A stretch of DNA of 64,000 bases from Actinomycetota bacterium (GCA_016871355.1 VFZC01000001.1:62001-126000); one strand, 5' to 3'. Shown: positions 1 to 11,837, counted from the stretch's first letter. Program-made: numbers and translations. The notes: generated from the sequence alone by a model not told the origin.

Positions 1-45
1 TCGCTGGACAGAACGATCGAGGCGCGGCTCGAACGCGCGCGGTGA

Positions 46-303
46 TCAGGCGGTGGCGGTGCGACGACCGGCCTGGGCACGCTGACGACGCAGACGACGA
101 CGCTCACGCTCGGAGAGGCCGCCCCAGATACCGAACTTCTCGCCGTTGACGAGCGCATACTCGAGGCATTCGTTGCGAACGACGCAGCCGCGGCAGACCT
201 CCTTGGCCTCGCGGGTGGAAGCCCCCCGCTCGGGGAAGAAGAGGTCGGGGTCGACGCCGAGGCAGTTCGCCTCGTCCTGCCAGTTCTGCTCGTTCTCACT
301 CAT
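46..303 (-). CDS. WhiB-family Fe-S transcriptional regulator
   Basis: MSENEQNWQDEANCLGVDPDLFFPERG...CRGCVVRNECLEYAL...GIWGGLSERERR: four-Cys WhiB signature and GxWGG motif; start placed at internal ATG (303). Confidence 0.95.
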   Translation of the reverse strand: MSENEQNWQDEANCLGVDPDLFFPERGASTREAKEVCRGCVVRNECLEYALVNGEKFGIWGGLSERERRRLRRQRAQAGRRTATA

Positions 304-470
304 GCGGCTGCCTCGCCATCTCGGCCTGACGGCCGTTTTGCCGGCACCTCGGGGCGCCGGAACTACATCAGTGTCATTCTGGCTCGCCGCGGGCGATATG
401 TGCAAGAGGAAACTTTACGAAAGCCCAGCCTGCGGGCCTGAGCGATCCGCGACCACGGCCCGGCGACGTG

Positions 471-1022
471 TTAACGGGGGTCGAAATACGGGTTGTGAGC
501 CGGCTGCCCCGACCGCCAGCGCGCCACCGTGGCCGGGACGTCATCGGCCGCCAACGACTGCCCGCCCTGGCGCAGCGCAGCCAGCGTGGCCTCCCGGTTG
601 TTGCGGTACACCGCCGTTGCGTTCGGGGCCAGCGGATTCACCCACACGGCCACGATGATGGCATATTTCCCCAGGTCAGAGGGGGTGAAACGTTCGTCGG
701 CGAAGGCCGCGACACCCTCGGCCACCCCGGCCTGGGCGGCACCCCACGTGAGCTCACCGTGGTGGTCGCCGGCGATGGTCGCCTTGTTCACGAACAGTGT
801 GGGTGGCTCGCAGGGCACCCCCGGCTCGTACACGCACAGAAACGGGGTGTGACCCGGTGACGGCGTGGCCAGAGCGGTGGCCAAGGCCGTGCCCACCGGA
901 CCATCGCGATGGCCGAGAAGAGTATTGATGTGCGCGGCGTCGGCACCCGATCCGCTGAATCCCTCGCCGATTTCGACATCGTTCACGCCATTGTTCACGG
1001 CTTTGTTCACGAGAGCGCTCAC
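471..1022 (-). CDS. fae: Formaldehyde-activating enzyme (Fae)-like protein
   Basis: GEGFSGSGADAAHINTLLGHRDGPVGTALATAL...PTLFVNKATI...WGAAQAGVAEGV: Fae-type AHI active-site region and VNKxTI motif. Confidence 0.85.
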   Translation of the reverse strand: MSALVNKAVNNGVNDVEIGEGFSGSGADAAHINTLLGHRDGPVGTALATALATPSPGHTPFLCVYEPGVPCEPPTLFVNKATIAGDHHGELTWGAAQAGVAEGVAAFADERFTPSDLGKYAIIVAVWVNPLAPNATAVYRNNREATLAALRQGGQSLAADDVPATVARWRSGQPAHNPYFDPR

Positions 1023-1813
1023 GACGTTGCTCCGGCCGGCAGGCGCCCGTAGCGCGACAACTTGAGCGCCTCGGACGAATCGGTGCCCGGTTTGGTGTCG
1101 TACGCCAACAGCGCCACGTAGCGCGGAGTGGGGCCTTCGATCGTGGTGACGCGATGCATGCTCCAGCGGCCGTTGAACAACATGAGGGTTCCGGGAGTCA
1201 TCGGTTCGGTGCGTACGAGATGCGGCGCACTGTCGTCGAGCACGGCAGCCACCGCGTCGTAGTTCGGGTCGTCAGCGGTTCGGAGTTGTTTCGCATTGTC
1301 GAAATCGCCGCCGCGGTCGGACGACTGCAGCGCGAGCGACACCACGAAATCAGCCATGTCGAAGTGCCAACACAGCGCGTCACCGTCGCGCATGACCGAC
1401 AAGTTGAGCGCACCGAACCGATCGGCGTACCGGTGCATCACGTCGAGACCGAGACAACGACGCACGAAATCGAGCATCGGATCCCACTCGTACAGACGGC
1501 GCAACGCACTGTCGGATGGGAACTGGTCGTACGCCACCACCTCGACCTGACTGTGCACGAGGGTGCGCTGAGGATGTCCTTCGGGGTACGCGGCGTCGGG
1601 CTGGGTGAGATACGGGGTGGACGACGAGTGCGAACGGAATGCGAGTGACTCGAGCCGACGGGCCTCGTCGACCATGGTGTTCACGGCCGCCGCGGTGAGG
1701 AATCCCGGCAAGACGCACACACCCTCGCTGTCGAACTGGGTGCGGCACGATGCGATCAGCGCGTCGTCGTCGAGTGCGTACCGAGAACCGTCGATCATCT
1801 CGGCCGGGGTCAT
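1019..1813 (-). CDS. 2OG-Fe(II) oxygenase-like protein (phytanoyl-CoA dioxygenase-related)
   Basis: CWHFDMADF (HxD), C-terminal MLFNGRWSMHRVTTIEGPTPRYVALLAY; stop overlaps fae start by 4 nt. Confidence 0.7.
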   Translation of the reverse strand: MTPAEMIDGSRYALDDDALIASCRTQFDSEGVCVLPGFLTAAAVNTMVDEARRLESLAFRSHSSSTPYLTQPDAAYPEGHPQRTLVHSQVEVVAYDQFPSDSALRRLYEWDPMLDFVRRCLGLDVMHRYADRFGALNLSVMRDGDALCWHFDMADFVVSLALQSSDRGGDFDNAKQLRTADDPNYDAVAAVLDDSAPHLVRTEPMTPGTLMLFNGRWSMHRVTTIEGPTPRYVALLAYDTKPGTDSSEALKLSRYGRLPAGATS

Positions 1814-1856
1814 GGGCGAAGAGTAGCGGCCCGAGGCGATGACCTACTCTCGGTAC

Positions 1857-2570
1857 ATGCCCATTCACTTGAGAGCCGAGAACGGCGACTACGCATCCGC
1901 AGTGCTGTGTCCGGGTGACCCGCGACGCGCCAAGTACATCGCCGAGACGTTCTTCGATCCGGGCGCTCGTTGCGTCAACGAGGAGCGCGGCATGCTCGGG
2001 TACACCGGTACCTACAAGGGCAAACCCATCAGCGTGCAGAGCACCGGCATGGGTACACCAAGCGCCGGCATCGTGTTCGAAGAGCTCGTGATGCTCGGCG
2101 CCACACGCCTCATTCGCGTCGGCACCTGCGGAGGGTTGCAGACACACCTTCAGATGGCCGACACGGTCATCGCGGTCTCGGCATCGGCTGACGATCGCAC
2201 GCCCATCCGTTACGCGGGCATGGAAGGTTACGCACCCACCGCGGCGTTCTCGTTGGTGGAAACCGCGGCCCGACTCAGCCGCGAAGTGAGCGACCGCGTG
2301 TTCGTGGGTTCGGTGGTCACCAGTGGTTTGTTCTACGACCCCGACACCACGTCGTTCGATCGCTGGCGGTCACTCCAGCATCTCGGCGTGGAAATGGAAG
2401 CGTCGATGCTCTACACCATCGCGGCGATCAAGGGAGTGGAAGCGTTGGCGATGATGACGGTGAGCGACGTGCTCGCACCCGACGCATCACCCGTACGCAT
2501 CACCGACGACGACCTGAAGAAGGGCGTCGATCAGATGATGCGCATCGCGTGCGACGTGGCGATCTCCTGA
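1857..2570 (+). CDS. deoD: Purine nucleoside phosphorylase, DeoD type
   Basis: MPIHLRAENGDYASAVLCPGDPRRAKYIAETFF...STGMGTPSAGIVFEEL...GVEMEASMLY. Confidence 0.9.
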   Translation: MPIHLRAENGDYASAVLCPGDPRRAKYIAETFFDPGARCVNEERGMLGYTGTYKGKPISVQSTGMGTPSAGIVFEELVMLGATRLIRVGTCGGLQTHLQMADTVIAVSASADDRTPIRYAGMEGYAPTAAFSLVETAARLSREVSDRVFVGSVVTSGLFYDPDTTSFDRWRSLQHLGVEMEASMLYTIAAIKGVEALAMMTVSDVLAPDASPVRITDDDLKKGVDQMMRIACDVAIS

Positions 2571-2596
2571 TCGAGACGTGACTAGATCAGACGTGA

Positions 2597-3583
2597 CTAA
2601 ATAAGGCCTAGGTCGCGCACGGCCTGACGCTCCTCGGCCAGTTCGGCGTTGGAGGCGTCGATCTTGCCGCGACTGAAATCGTCGATGTCGAGACCCTGGA
2701 CGATGGAGTACTTCCCGTCCTTGCACACGCACGGGAACGACGAGATGAGTCCTTCGGGCACGCCGTAACTGCCGTCGCTCGGGATGGCCATGCTCACCCA
2801 GTCGCCGGGCGCGGTACCGAGGTGCCACGAACGAATGTGATCGACGGCGGCGTTGGCGGCCGAAGCAGCCGACGACAGGCCACGGGCCTCGATGATGGCC
2901 GCACCACGCTTGGCGACGGCGGGAATGAACGTTCCCTCGACCCAGGCGTGATCGTTGACGGCCTGGTACGCGTTCTTGCCGCCCACTTCGCAGTGGAACA
3001 AGTCGGGGTACTGAGTCGCACTGTGGTTGCCCCAGATGGTCATCTTCTTCACGGCCGTGACCGGCTGGTTCAACTTCTGCGCGATCTGTGTGACCGCCCG
3101 GTTGTGATCGAGACGCGTCATCGCGGTGAAACGACCCGCGTCGAGACCCTTGGCGTTCTGCTGCGCGATGAGAGCGTTGGTGTTGGCCGGGTTGCCCACC
3201 ACGAGCACCTTCACGTCACGTTTCGCACTGCGAGCGAGCGCTTCACCCTGCGGCTTGAAGATGCCACCATTGGCGCTCAGGAGATCGGCGCGCTCCATGC
3301 CCGCCTTGCGCGGCATCGCGCCCACGAGCAGAGCGACATCGGCATCACCGAATGCCTTGTCGGCATCGTCGGTACCCACCACTCCGGCGAGCAACGGGAA
3401 CGCGCAGTCGTCGAGTTCCATCTTCACGCCCTCGAGAGCCTTGAGCGCCGGAGTGATTTCCAGCAACTGCAAGATCACGGGTGTGTCGGGGCCGAGCATG
3501 GCGCCCGAGGCGATACGGAAGAGGAGGCTGTATCCGATCTGGCCAGCAGCTCCGGTGACGACAACACGTACGGGGGTAGTCAT
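2597..3583 (-). CDS. mdh: Malate dehydrogenase
   Basis: [22 protein letters not shown]...TRLDHNRA...[12 protein letters not shown]. Confidence 0.97.
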   Translation of the reverse strand: MTTPVRVVVTGAAGQIGYSLLFRIASGAMLGPDTPVILQLLEITPALKALEGVKMELDDCAFPLLAGVVGTDDADKAFGDADVALLVGAMPRKAGMERADLLSANGGIFKPQGEALARSAKRDVKVLVVGNPANTNALIAQQNAKGLDAGRFTAMTRLDHNRAVTQIAQKLNQPVTAVKKMTIWGNHSATQYPDLFHCEVGGKNAYQAVNDHAWVEGTFIPAVAKRGAAIIEARGLSSAASAANAAVDHIRSWHLGTAPGDWVSMAIPSDGSYGVPEGLISSFPCVCKDGKYSIVQGLDIDDFSRGKIDASNAELAEERQAVRDLGLI

Positions 3584-3623
3584 GGGCGCAGAGCGTACGC
3601 CCGCGCGTGGGCCAACCCGAAAG

Positions 3624-5528
3624 TCAGCCGAGAGCTTGGCGAATCTGCTCGGTGTAGTACGTCACGCCGTCGCGGTCGAGATGGACCCCGTCACCGGCGA
3701 AACAATCCCCCTGACAGAGTTCGGACACCAACTGCCAGTCGAGAACCACCACGTTGGGGTACGTGTCGGGCAGCGCGCGAATCTTGGTGTTGTTCGCGTT
3801 GGTCCAGCCTCGATCGACCCGGGTGGTGAGCACCACCACGCGCGGAACATCGGCCACCGCGTCCATGAGAACGTCGAAGGTCTTCTGACTGATCGGCCCG
3901 TTGGTGCCCAGGTGCACCACCGCCTTGTCGATCGTGACTCCGAGCTCATTCAACTGCACGAAGATCTCGGCGCCGATCTTGCCCTGGCGATCTTCGATGG
4001 CATCGACCACCCAACCCTCGTCGGCCATGGCCCGTGCGGCACCCTTCATGACCGAATCGCCGAGGGCGAACACTTCGTAGCGCGGCGGCACGAATGACGT
4101 GGTGGGTGCGTTGCCCGATCCGTCATCGGTTCCCGCGCCGCCCACTTCTTCGAGCACGTCGGTGACCGAACCCGCCGCCTGATCGAGAGATGCGCGAACG
4201 TCATTCGGTTTCAGATCGGCTACGGCCAGACTCAACACCGAGACCGCTGGGATCGCGACGGCTGCGACGACGATCGCGCCGAATGCTCCACGTCGTCGCA
4301 GTGATCCGGGGCCACTCTCGAGCAGCGACGCGATCGACTCGCGGAAGCGTCGCTCACGAATGGGTAGCTCGATCACGCGATAACTGACCTCGGTGATGAA
4401 CACGGTGACTGCGAGAGCACCCACGAACTCGTGCACCTTCAAGTGAACGCCGGTCTCGTGACGCAGCGCCTGGAACACCGGCCAGTGGTAGAGGTACAGC
4501 CCGTACGAACGCTCACCGATGACGCGCAACACCGGGTTGCCGAGCGCGCGTCCGGTGAAGGCACGCTGGTGGGCCACCGCCGAGATGAGCATCACGGTGA
4601 AGAGTCCGGTGAGGAAGAGCCCGCCGTAGAACAAGAGACGGTCGGCGTGCAGCCCGTCCTCGCCTCGCAACGTGAGGATATGCGTCCGCGTGACGAGCAA
4701 GCCGAGGCCGACGAAACCGAGGATCGCGATCGGGTCCATCAACTTGCCCTTGTTGCGCATCGGCCCGCGCAGAAGTGCGAACGGGCGCCACACCAGCGCC
4801 AAAGCGGCTCCGAGTAACAGGCCGGTCGAGCGACTCGGAGTCGACAGGTAGAGCGCATCGACCTTGCTGATGCAGCGGTCGCCCAGCATCCAGTACGCGT
4901 CGGGGGTCTCGGAGCAGAGCCCGATCGGGCCACGAGGCGTGAGCACGGCGATGAGCAGCGACACGAAGATCGCCACGCCGACGAACCACAACGCGACACG
5001 AGGCAAGCGATCGCGGCCACGGCGCAGAATGGCCGCCATCACGAGAGGCCACAGCAAGTAGAACTGCTCCTCGACGGCGAGCGACCACAGGTGTCGTAAC
5101 GGCGCGAAGTCGTTGACTGCCGTGTAGCCGGCACCGATCCAGACCTGGAACCAGTTCGAGCCGTACAGCGCACCCGCGACCACATCGCCCCGCAACGCAC
5201 CGAGTGCGTCGCGCTCGAAGAAGGCCGTCCACACGACCAGCAAGAACATCATCACCACGAGCGCGGGCAGCAGGCGTCGGGCTCGACGGGCCCAGAATCC
5301 CCGCAGGCTGAGGGAGTCGGTGCGTTCGTGCTCGGCCACGATGAGCAACGTGATGAGGTACCCACTGATCACGAAGAAGACTTCGACGCCGAGGAAACCT
5401 CCGGGCAGCCAGTCGGAATTCGCGTGATACACGATCACGGCCAGAACCGCGAGTGCGCGCAAGCCATCGAGACCGGGCAGATACGGAACCCGGCTGATCT
5501 GCTGCGAACGAGAACCCGACGCGGTCAT
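3624..5528 (-). CDS. Acyltransferase 3 family membrane protein with C-terminal SGNH domain (OafA/YrhL-like)
   Basis: [20 protein letters not shown]...[17 protein letters not shown]...[16 protein letters not shown]-terminal GDSVMKG and GDGVHLD. Confidence 0.93.
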   Translation of the reverse strand: MTASGSRSQQISRVPYLPGLDGLRALAVLAVIVYHANSDWLPGGFLGVEVFFVISGYLITLLIVAEHERTDSLSLRGFWARRARRLLPALVVMMFLLVVWTAFFERDALGALRGDVVAGALYGSNWFQVWIGAGYTAVNDFAPLRHLWSLAVEEQFYLLWPLVMAAILRRGRDRLPRVALWFVGVAIFVSLLIAVLTPRGPIGLCSETPDAYWMLGDRCISKVDALYLSTPSRSTGLLLGAALALVWRPFALLRGPMRNKGKLMDPIAILGFVGLGLLVTRTHILTLRGEDGLHADRLLFYGGLFLTGLFTVMLISAVAHQRAFTGRALGNPVLRVIGERSYGLYLYHWPVFQALRHETGVHLKVHEFVGALAVTVFITEVSYRVIELPIRERRFRESIASLLESGPGSLRRRGAFGAIVVAAVAIPAVSVLSLAVADLKPNDVRASLDQAAGSVTDVLEEVGGAGTDDGSGNAPTTSFVPPRYEVFALGDSVMKGAARAMADEGWVVDAIEDRQGKIGAEIFVQLNELGVTIDKAVVHLGTNGPISQKTFDVLMDAVADVPRVVVLTTRVDRGWTNANNTKIRALPDTYPNVVVLDWQLVSELCQGDCFAGDGVHLDRDGVTYYTEQIRQALG

Positions 5529-5567
5529 TGGTGTTTCAGTCTGCCGAACCGTGTGGTCGGCGAGCGG

Positions 5568-6428
5568 TCAACCCTTCACCGGGAGGCCGAGGTTGGCGTA
5601 GATCTCTCTCGTGGCGGTGCTGCGGTTGAGTGTGTAGAAGTGCAGACCAGGTGCGCCGGCCTCGAGCAGACGCGCGCACAACTCGGTGGCCACCTCGACT
5701 CCGACCTGCCTCACGTCGTCAGGATCGTCGACCGTGCTCAACCGTTCGGCGAGCCACGATGGAAACGCTGCGCCCGACAACTGCGCCATGCGTTCGATCT
5801 GCGACTTGTTGGTGACCGGCATGATGCCCGGAATCACCGGCTTGTCGACACCGAGCGCGGCGAGTTCGTCGACGAGTCGAACGTACGCCTCGGCTTCGAA
5901 GAAGAACTGAGTGATGGCGAAGTCGGCCCGACGCAACTTCTCGGCCAGGAACCGACGATCGGACTCGCGACTCGGTGAGCGCGGATGAACTTCGGGGTGG
6001 GCGGCGACGCCGACCGAGAACCGACCAGAAGCCAGAACGTCGTCGAGAAGATCGGTGGCGTAGGTGTAATCGCTCGGTTCGGCCGAACCGTCGGCGGGCG
6101 CGTCACCACCGAGCGCGAGGATATTCTGCACATCGGCGGACGCGTAGCTGTCGAGGATCTCGAAGATCTCGGAACGGCGGTGGCCCTGGCACGTGAGGTG
6201 CGCCATCGGGTTGATGGTGGTCTCCTGACGAATCCACTGGACCAACTGCTGCGTGCGCTGACGCGTGCTACCGCCGGCGCCATACGTGATGCTCACGAAG
6301 CTGGGTGACAAAGACTCGAGTTCGGAGATGGTCCGACCCAGGGTGAGTTGAGCCATGTCGCTCTTGGGCGGGAAGAACTCGAACGAGAACGTGCGGCCAG
6401 CAGCGATGAGATCAGCGATACGAGCCAC
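5568..6428 (-). CDS. metF: Methylenetetrahydrofolate reductase
   Basis: FSFEFFPPKS...SITYGAGGSTR...HLTCQGH...FALGGDAP-like motifs...GIMPVTN. Confidence 0.95.
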   Translation of the reverse strand: MARIADLIAAGRTFSFEFFPPKSDMAQLTLGRTISELESLSPSFVSITYGAGGSTRQRTQQLVQWIRQETTINPMAHLTCQGHRRSEIFEILDSYASADVQNILALGGDAPADGSAEPSDYTYATDLLDDVLASGRFSVGVAAHPEVHPRSPSRESDRRFLAEKLRRADFAITQFFFEAEAYVRLVDELAALGVDKPVIPGIMPVTNKSQIERMAQLSGAAFPSWLAERLSTVDDPDDVRQVGVEVATELCARLLEAGAPGLHFYTLNRSTATREIYANLGLPVKG

Positions 6429-6448
6429 GGACGAATTCTACGCGTTGC

Positions 6449-7951
6449 TCAGTGACGGAAGTGGCGGTGGCCGGTGAAGATCATGGCGATGCCATGTTCG
6501 TCGGCCGCCGCAATCACTTCATCGTCGCGAACACTGCCACCCGGCTGGACCACACACGTGACCCCGGCCGCGGCCACTGCATCGAGACCATCGCGGAAGG
6601 GGAAGAACGCATCACTCGCACACACCGAACCCTTCGCGCGCGAGGCCGCGCGTTCGACCGCGATACGCGCCGAGTCGAGACGGTTCTGCTGACCGGCTCC
6701 GATTCCGACCGCGCACCCACCCTTGACCAGCACGATGGCGTTCGAACTCACAGCCGACACGACCTGCCACGCCACGTCGACGTCGTGCCACTGCGACGGT
6801 GACGGTTGCGTCTTGGTGACCACACGCCACGCACCGTGGTCGACGCTCACCGCATCGGGTGTCTGAACGAGGAACCCACCGTCGATCGACCTCACGTCGA
6901 GGCGTCGACCGTACGGGGCGGGACCACTGATGGTGCGCAGGTTCTTCTTCTCGCCGAGCACGGCCAATGCATCGGCATCGAACGACGGCGCCACCACCAC
7001 TTCGGTGAACACCGGAGCCAGTGCAGTGGCCATGGCGGCGGTGACCGGGCGATTGACCGCGACGATGCCACCGAATGCGCTCACCGGATCGCACTCGTTC
7101 GCCGCGCGATACGCATCGACGATCGCCGAGTCGGGGCCGTCGGCCACCGCCACACCGCACGGATTGGCGTGCTTCACGATCACACAGGCCGGCGAGTCGA
7201 ACCGATGCACGAGCGACCAGGCCGCTTCGGTGTCGTAGACGTTCAGGTAGCTGAGCTCCTTGCCACCGTGCTGCACCGAGTCGTCCCACCAACTGCGCTC
7301 ACCAGCCGATCGATAACGCGCTCCGTCCTGATGCGGATTTTCACCGTAACGAAGCGACTGCACTTTCTCGGCCGACAGCACGAGCACAGCGGGAAGTTGT
7401 CCGCCGTCCGACATCCACGCCGCGATCGACGCGTCGTATTCGGCCGTCACACGAAAGGCGGTGGCGGCCAATTCGCGCCGCATCACCGCACTCACCGAAC
7501 CGTTCGCGACAATCTCGCCGGCAACACGCTCGTAGTCACTCGGACGAACGACCACCGCCACGTGCGCGTGATTCTTGGCCGCGCCACGAACCATCGCCGG
7601 ACCACCGACGTCGATCAGTTCGATCGACGGCTGCGACGCGAACGGATAGAGGTTCACGACCACGAGCGAAATCGGCTCGATACCGAGACGCTCGAGATCC
7701 GCTCGGTGCGTCGGATCGTCGAGGTCGGCCAGGATCCCGACGTGAACGGCCGGATGCAGAGTGACCACACGATGACCGAGAATCGCATCGAACCCCGTGA
7801 TGGATGCGACGTCGGTGACCTCGACACCTGCGTCAGCGAGTGCACGTGCCGTACCGCCACTCGACAGAATCGACCAACCAGCCCGAAGCAATGACGACGC
7901 GAAGTCGACGACTCCGGTCTTGTCGTACACACTGATGAGCGCGGTCGGCAC
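6449..7951 (-). CDS. purH: Bifunctional AICAR formyltransferase/IMP cyclohydrolase
   Basis: [15 protein letters not shown]...SSGGTARAL...LRYGENPHQ...[12 protein letters not shown]. Confidence 0.97.
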   Translation of the reverse strand: MPTALISVYDKTGVVDFASSLLRAGWSILSSGGTARALADAGVEVTDVASITGFDAILGHRVVTLHPAVHVGILADLDDPTHRADLERLGIEPISLVVVNLYPFASQPSIELIDVGGPAMVRGAAKNHAHVAVVVRPSDYERVAGEIVANGSVSAVMRRELAATAFRVTAEYDASIAAWMSDGGQLPAVLVLSAEKVQSLRYGENPHQDGARYRSAGERSWWDDSVQHGGKELSYLNVYDTEAAWSLVHRFDSPACVIVKHANPCGVAVADGPDSAIVDAYRAANECDPVSAFGGIVAVNRPVTAAMATALAPVFTEVVVAPSFDADALAVLGEKKNLRTISGPAPYGRRLDVRSIDGGFLVQTPDAVSVDHGAWRVVTKTQPSPSQWHDVDVAWQVVSAVSSNAIVLVKGGCAVGIGAGQQNRLDSARIAVERAASRAKGSVCASDAFFPFRDGLDAVAAAGVTCVVQPGGSVRDDEVIAAADEHGIAMIFTGHRHFRH

Positions 7952-7992
7952 TCAGTGAACGCTAACCACCGGGCGTCACCGCCCCACGAGGG

Positions 7993-8892
7993 TTATGAGA
8001 GAGTCGCGATGATTTCGGCCATCAAGGTGCCGGCTTCGGTGGGGTTCTGGCCCACCTTCACACCCGCAGCCCGCAATGCATCCATCTTGCCCTGAGCGGT
8101 TCCCTTGCCACCCGACACGATGGCGCCGGCGTGGCCCATCTTCTTGCCCGCGGGTGCGGTCACACCGGCGATGTACGCGCTCATCGGCTTGGTGACGTTG
8201 GCCTTGATGAAGTCGGCTGCTTCTTCTTCGGCCGAACCTCCGATCTCACCGATCATGATGATCGCGTGCGTTTCGGGGTCGGCCTGGAACTCACGCAAGC
8301 AGTCGATGAAGTTGGTACCCGGAACCGGGTCGCCACCGATACCCACGCACGTGCTCACGCCGATGCCGCGCTGCTTGAGTTCGTAGAGCGCCTGGTACGT
8401 GAGTGTTCCGGAACGGCTCACGATGCCGACGTTCTTCTTGCTCGTGCTCGGCAACTCGGCGATTTCACCGGCGGTGATTCCGATGTTGCACTTGCCTGGG
8501 CTGATGATGCCCGGGCAGTTCGGGCCGAGCAGACGTGTGTTCGGGTAGTCGCGAACGAGCGTGTTGTACACCTTGGCTTCGTCCTGCGCCGGAATGCCTT
8601 CGGTGATGCACACGATGAAACGAATACCCGCGGCGGCGGCTTCGAGAATGGCGGCCGACGCGGCCTTGGGCGGCACGGCGATGAACGACGCATCGGCACC
8701 GGTGGCCTTCACGGCTTCGGCCACGGTGTCGAACACCGGGATGCCTTCCACGTCGGTTCCACCCTTGCCGGGTGTGACTCCGCCGACGACCTGAGTGCCG
8801 TACGCCTTGTTGCGCAGGCCGTGGTACTTGCCCTGACCGCCGGTGAGGCCTTGCACGATGACCTTGGTGTTCCGGTTCACGAAGATGGCCAT
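7993..8892 (-). CDS. sucD: Succinate-CoA ligase alpha subunit
   Basis: [25 protein letters not shown]...[16 protein letters not shown]...[14 protein letters not shown]; start at internal ATG (8892). Confidence 0.95.
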   Translation of the reverse strand: MAIFVNRNTKVIVQGLTGGQGKYHGLRNKAYGTQVVGGVTPGKGGTDVEGIPVFDTVAEAVKATGADASFIAVPPKAASAAILEAAAAGIRFIVCITEGIPAQDEAKVYNTLVRDYPNTRLLGPNCPGIISPGKCNIGITAGEIAELPSTSKKNVGIVSRSGTLTYQALYELKQRGIGVSTCVGIGGDPVPGTNFIDCLREFQADPETHAIIMIGEIGGSAEEEAADFIKANVTKPMSAYIAGVTAPAGKKMGHAGAIVSGGKGTAQGKMDALRAAGVKVGQNPTEAGTLMAEIIATLS

Positions 8893-8896
8893 GACA

Positions 8897-10048
8897 TCAC
8901 TTCCCGTTGGCGAGCGCGACAGCGGCCTTGGCCGCTTCGAGCATGGTGGGCTTGGACATGAGTTTCGACTCGGGAATACCGGCCTTGGCGAGGATCTCGC
9001 GACCCTGCTCGGCGTTGGTTCCGTCGAGACGAATGACGATCGGTGCGCGCAAGTCGACACGGCTCAACGCTTCGACGATTCCCTTCGCCACTTCTTCACC
9101 GCGCGTGATGCCGCCGAAGATGTTGATGAAGATCGACTTCACTTCTTTGTCGAAGTTGATGACTTCGAGCGCGGCCGCCATCACGTCGGCGTTGGCGCCA
9201 CCGCCGATGTCGAGGAAGTTCGCGGCCTTGCCACCCACCTGATTGACCACGTCGAGCGTGCTCATGGCCAAACCAGCACCGTTGGCGATGATGCCGACCG
9301 AACCTTCGAGGCCGATGTACTGCAGATCGTGCGTCCGGGCGAGTTGCTCGCGCGCGTCGAGTTCTTCGGTCGCGCGATATTCCTCCCACTCGGGATGACG
9401 GAACGCCGCGTTGTCGTCGAGGCTGACCTTGGCGTCGAGAGCATGCACCTCGCCGGTGGGCTTCAGGATGAGCGGATTGATCTCGGCCAGGTCGCAATCA
9501 CCTTCGGTGAAGCAGCGGTAGAGCTGGACGAGAATCTTGGCCACACCGTCCACGGCCTTGGCCGGGATGCGCGCATCGATCGCGGCCTGGCGCGCGGTGG
9601 TCTCGGTGATTCCGTCGACCGGATCGATGTGCAACTTCACGATGGCCGTCGGATCCTTGGCGGCCACCTCTTCGATGTCGACACCACCCTGCGCCGACAG
9701 CATCAACAAGTGCTTCTTGGCCGATCGATCGAGCGTGTACGACGCGTAGTACTCCTCGGCGATGTCGCTCGCGTGTTCGACCCACAACCGCTTCACCACG
9801 TGGCCCTTGATGTCCATGCCGAGGATGTTCCCGGCGTGGAAACGAACCTCGTCGGCGTCGTTGGCCAACTTGATGCCGCCAGCCTTGCCACGCCCGCCCA
9901 CTTGTACCTGCGCCTTGAGAACGACCGGGAAGCCGGATGCATTGGCAACCTTCACGGCTTCGTCGACGGTGTCGGCGGCGCCTCCGGGGCTGACGGGGAT
10001 GTCGAAGCGGGCGAAGTACTGCTTGCCCTGGTATTCGAACAGGTCCAT
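8897..10048 (-). CDS. sucC: Succinate-CoA ligase (ADP-forming) beta subunit
   Basis: [22 protein letters not shown]...[12 protein letters not shown]...[15 protein letters not shown]. Confidence 0.96.
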   Translation of the reverse strand: MDLFEYQGKQYFARFDIPVSPGGAADTVDEAVKVANASGFPVVLKAQVQVGGRGKAGGIKLANDADEVRFHAGNILGMDIKGHVVKRLWVEHASDIAEEYYASYTLDRSAKKHLLMLSAQGGVDIEEVAAKDPTAIVKLHIDPVDGITETTARQAAIDARIPAKAVDGVAKILVQLYRCFTEGDCDLAEINPLILKPTGEVHALDAKVSLDDNAAFRHPEWEEYRATEELDAREQLARTHDLQYIGLEGSVGIIANGAGLAMSTLDVVNQVGGKAANFLDIGGGANADVMAAALEVINFDKEVKSIFINIFGGITRGEEVAKGIVEALSRVDLRAPIVIRLDGTNAEQGREILAKAGIPESKLMSKPTMLEAAKAAVALANGK

Positions 10049-10113
10049 GTCGGGGGATCCTCTTTCTGAACGCGAACGGTTTTTGACGAAGGTTTGTGGG
10101 TGTCGTGGTGCGG

Positions 10114-10530
10114 TTACACCGTGACGGCGTCTTCACGCCCGTCGAGTTCGATTTCGAGCCACTGGGCAATGGCCTTGAGCGACGAGCCGGGGCCGAAGAT
10201 CTCGGCCACGCCCTGCTCGCGCAAAGCGCGGGCATCGGCATCGGGAATCACACCGCCGCCGAACACGAGCATGTCGGCGAGATCGCGTGAGCGAAGTTCT
10301 TCCATCACGCGGGGGAAGAGCGTGAGGTGCGCGCCGGAGAGAAGTGAGAGGCCGACCGCATCGACATCTTCTTGGAGAGCGGTCTCGGCGACCTGCTCGG
10401 GGGTCTGATGCAGACCGGTGTAGATGACCTCGAACCCGTGGTCGCGCAGAGCACGAGTGATGGTCTTGGCGCCCCGATCGTGGCCGTCGAGACCGGGCTT
10501 GGCGACGACGATTCGGTAGGGCCGTTTCAC
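10114..10530 (-). CDS. Cobalamin B12-binding domain protein (methylmalonyl-CoA mutase C-terminal-like)
   Basis: RIVVAKPGLDGHDRGAKTITRALRDHGFEVIYTGLHQTPEQ...GLSLLSGAH...VFGGGVIP. Confidence 0.9.
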   Translation of the reverse strand: MKRPYRIVVAKPGLDGHDRGAKTITRALRDHGFEVIYTGLHQTPEQVAETALQEDVDAVGLSLLSGAHLTLFPRVMEELRSRDLADMLVFGGGVIPDADARALREQGVAEIFGPGSSLKAIAQWLEIELDGREDAVTV

Positions 10531-10588
10531 GGCGGTAGACCCTAGGTCCTGCCCGCTCGGGGCGCACATTTCACCCCGAGCAGGCCAT

Positions 10589-10618
10589 CGCCCGGCATCC
10601 CACCGCGAATGCCGGGCG
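10589..10618 (-). terminator. Hairpin downstream of the His-rich secreted protein gene
   Basis: CGCCCGGCAT ... ATGCCGGGCG perfect 10-bp arms, 7 bp past the stop at 10625. Confidence 0.55.
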
Positions 10619-10624
10619 ACGAGA

Positions 10625-11230
10625 TCAGTTGGCGCGCAGGATCGCTCCGCCGAACGAACCGCTGGCGACCAGGCGGACGACCTGGCCTCCCTGCACCACT
10701 GCTACCAAGCCATCGGGGTTGGCCGCGATGATCTGGTCGAGAACGGCGTCGGCCGGATCAGCATCCAGAACCGCGACCGGGGACTGCGTCGAGGAACCCG
10801 CATCCCGAGCGTCGCGCGGGCTCGGGGACCGGTCGGTCGAGTCGGCGCCGACGGAGTCGTTCGCTGACGGCTGGTTGGTGCCGATCGGCCCCTGGTTCGG
10901 GGTGTCGTTCGACTCGGGCGTCGAGTCGTCACTCGGCTCCGGGCTCGAATCACTGGGCTCGCTCTGGTGGGTGTGGTCGCCGTGGCCGTAGCCGTGGCCG
11001 TTGCCATGGTCCTCGTGGCCGCGGCCGCGGCCGGGGTTCTCGTCCTCGTCGTGGCCACGCACCGCGTCGGGGTTCGGGTGGCCATGTTCCTGGTGGGCCT
11101 CCTGGCTCCGACCCGATGACCTCTCGGCTCCGTTGCTGGCGGCGGCGCCCGAGACACCAGCGCCCAGAACCACCGCCGAGGCGGCGGTGAGGGCGAGGGT
11201 CAGGCGGAGGGGGCGGCGGTTGATCTTCAC
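10625..11230 (-). CDS. Secreted low-complexity His/Gly/Pro-rich protein, unknown function
   Basis: Signal-peptide-like N-terminus (RPLRLTLALTAASAVVLGAGVSGAAAS), then GHEDHGNGHGYGHGDHTHQSEP low-complexity tract. Confidence 0.6.
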   Translation of the reverse strand: MKINRRPLRLTLALTAASAVVLGAGVSGAAASNGAERSSGRSQEAHQEHGHPNPDAVRGHDEDENPGRGRGHEDHGNGHGYGHGDHTHQSEPSDSSPEPSDDSTPESNDTPNQGPIGTNQPSANDSVGADSTDRSPSPRDARDAGSSTQSPVAVLDADPADAVLDQIIAANPDGLVAVVQGGQVVRLVASGSFGGAILRAN

Positions 11231-11336
11231 GGTGGTTCCTTTCGTCGTGAGCGCCGGTTGCGCTCACACCGGACAAGAGGCCCCTGGCACACGGACCTCG
11301 CAAAGACTTCAGAAACTTCTTGGGCAGACTTGGGCC

Positions 11337-11837
11337 GTGCGCCGACCCGAGCTCCGCTCCCCCTTGGCCCGGGCCATGGCCCCGGTGGCGGCCGGACTCG
11401 GCTTTTTCACGGTGCTCGGTCTCGTGATGTGGGGAATCGCCTCACTGATGGCCGGTGAGCAGGCGCAGACCACCACGTTCACACCCGACCGACTGCAGAT
11501 TGGCTCGATCACGCGCTGGGCCGAGTCGATCGACACCGACGGACCGGTGTTGTTCCCGGGTCTTGGCACCACATCGGGTGAACGCACGCTCGTGCTCGAC
11601 CACAACGGCACCAACGTCGAGAAGGGTTGGGTCGTCTACTACGCGTACCCCGCCGACCGAGGGCCCGAGTGCGCGGTCGAACAAGTGGAGGGCACCGACG
11701 ACTTCGTCGACTGCGAGGGTCGGACTCTCGACGTCAGCGAACTGTCACCGCCCACCAACGGCGAGTACCCGATCGTCGAAGACCGCAAGACGATCTTCAT
11801 CGACTTGGGTGAGCGTCCCGGCGACACCACGCCGTAA
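11337..11837 (+). CDS. Membrane-anchored hypothetical protein
   Basis: GTG start; LARAMAPVAAGLGFFTVLGLVMWGIASLM transmembrane segment followed by an extracytoplasmic-like domain. Confidence 0.6.
   Translation: MRRPELRSPLARAMAPVAAGLGFFTVLGLVMWGIASLMAGEQAQTTTFTPDRLQIGSITRWAESIDTDGPVLFPGLGTTSGERTLVLDHNGTNVEKGWVVYYAYPADRGPECAVEQVEGTDDFVDCEGRTLDVSELSPPTNGEYPIVEDRKTIFIDLGERPGDTTP

Noticed and set aside
6806-7894. Long plus-strand ORF (362 aa) and many similar antisense ORFs over purH, sucC, prfC, helicase and others
   Set aside because: Arg/His/Gly-rich shadow translations of high-GC genes on the opposite strand; no domain signatures.
10625-11230. Zinc-system membership of the secreted His-rich protein
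   Set aside because: It lies outside the island, no Zur-like palindrome was seen upstream, and low complexity alone does not support a metal role.
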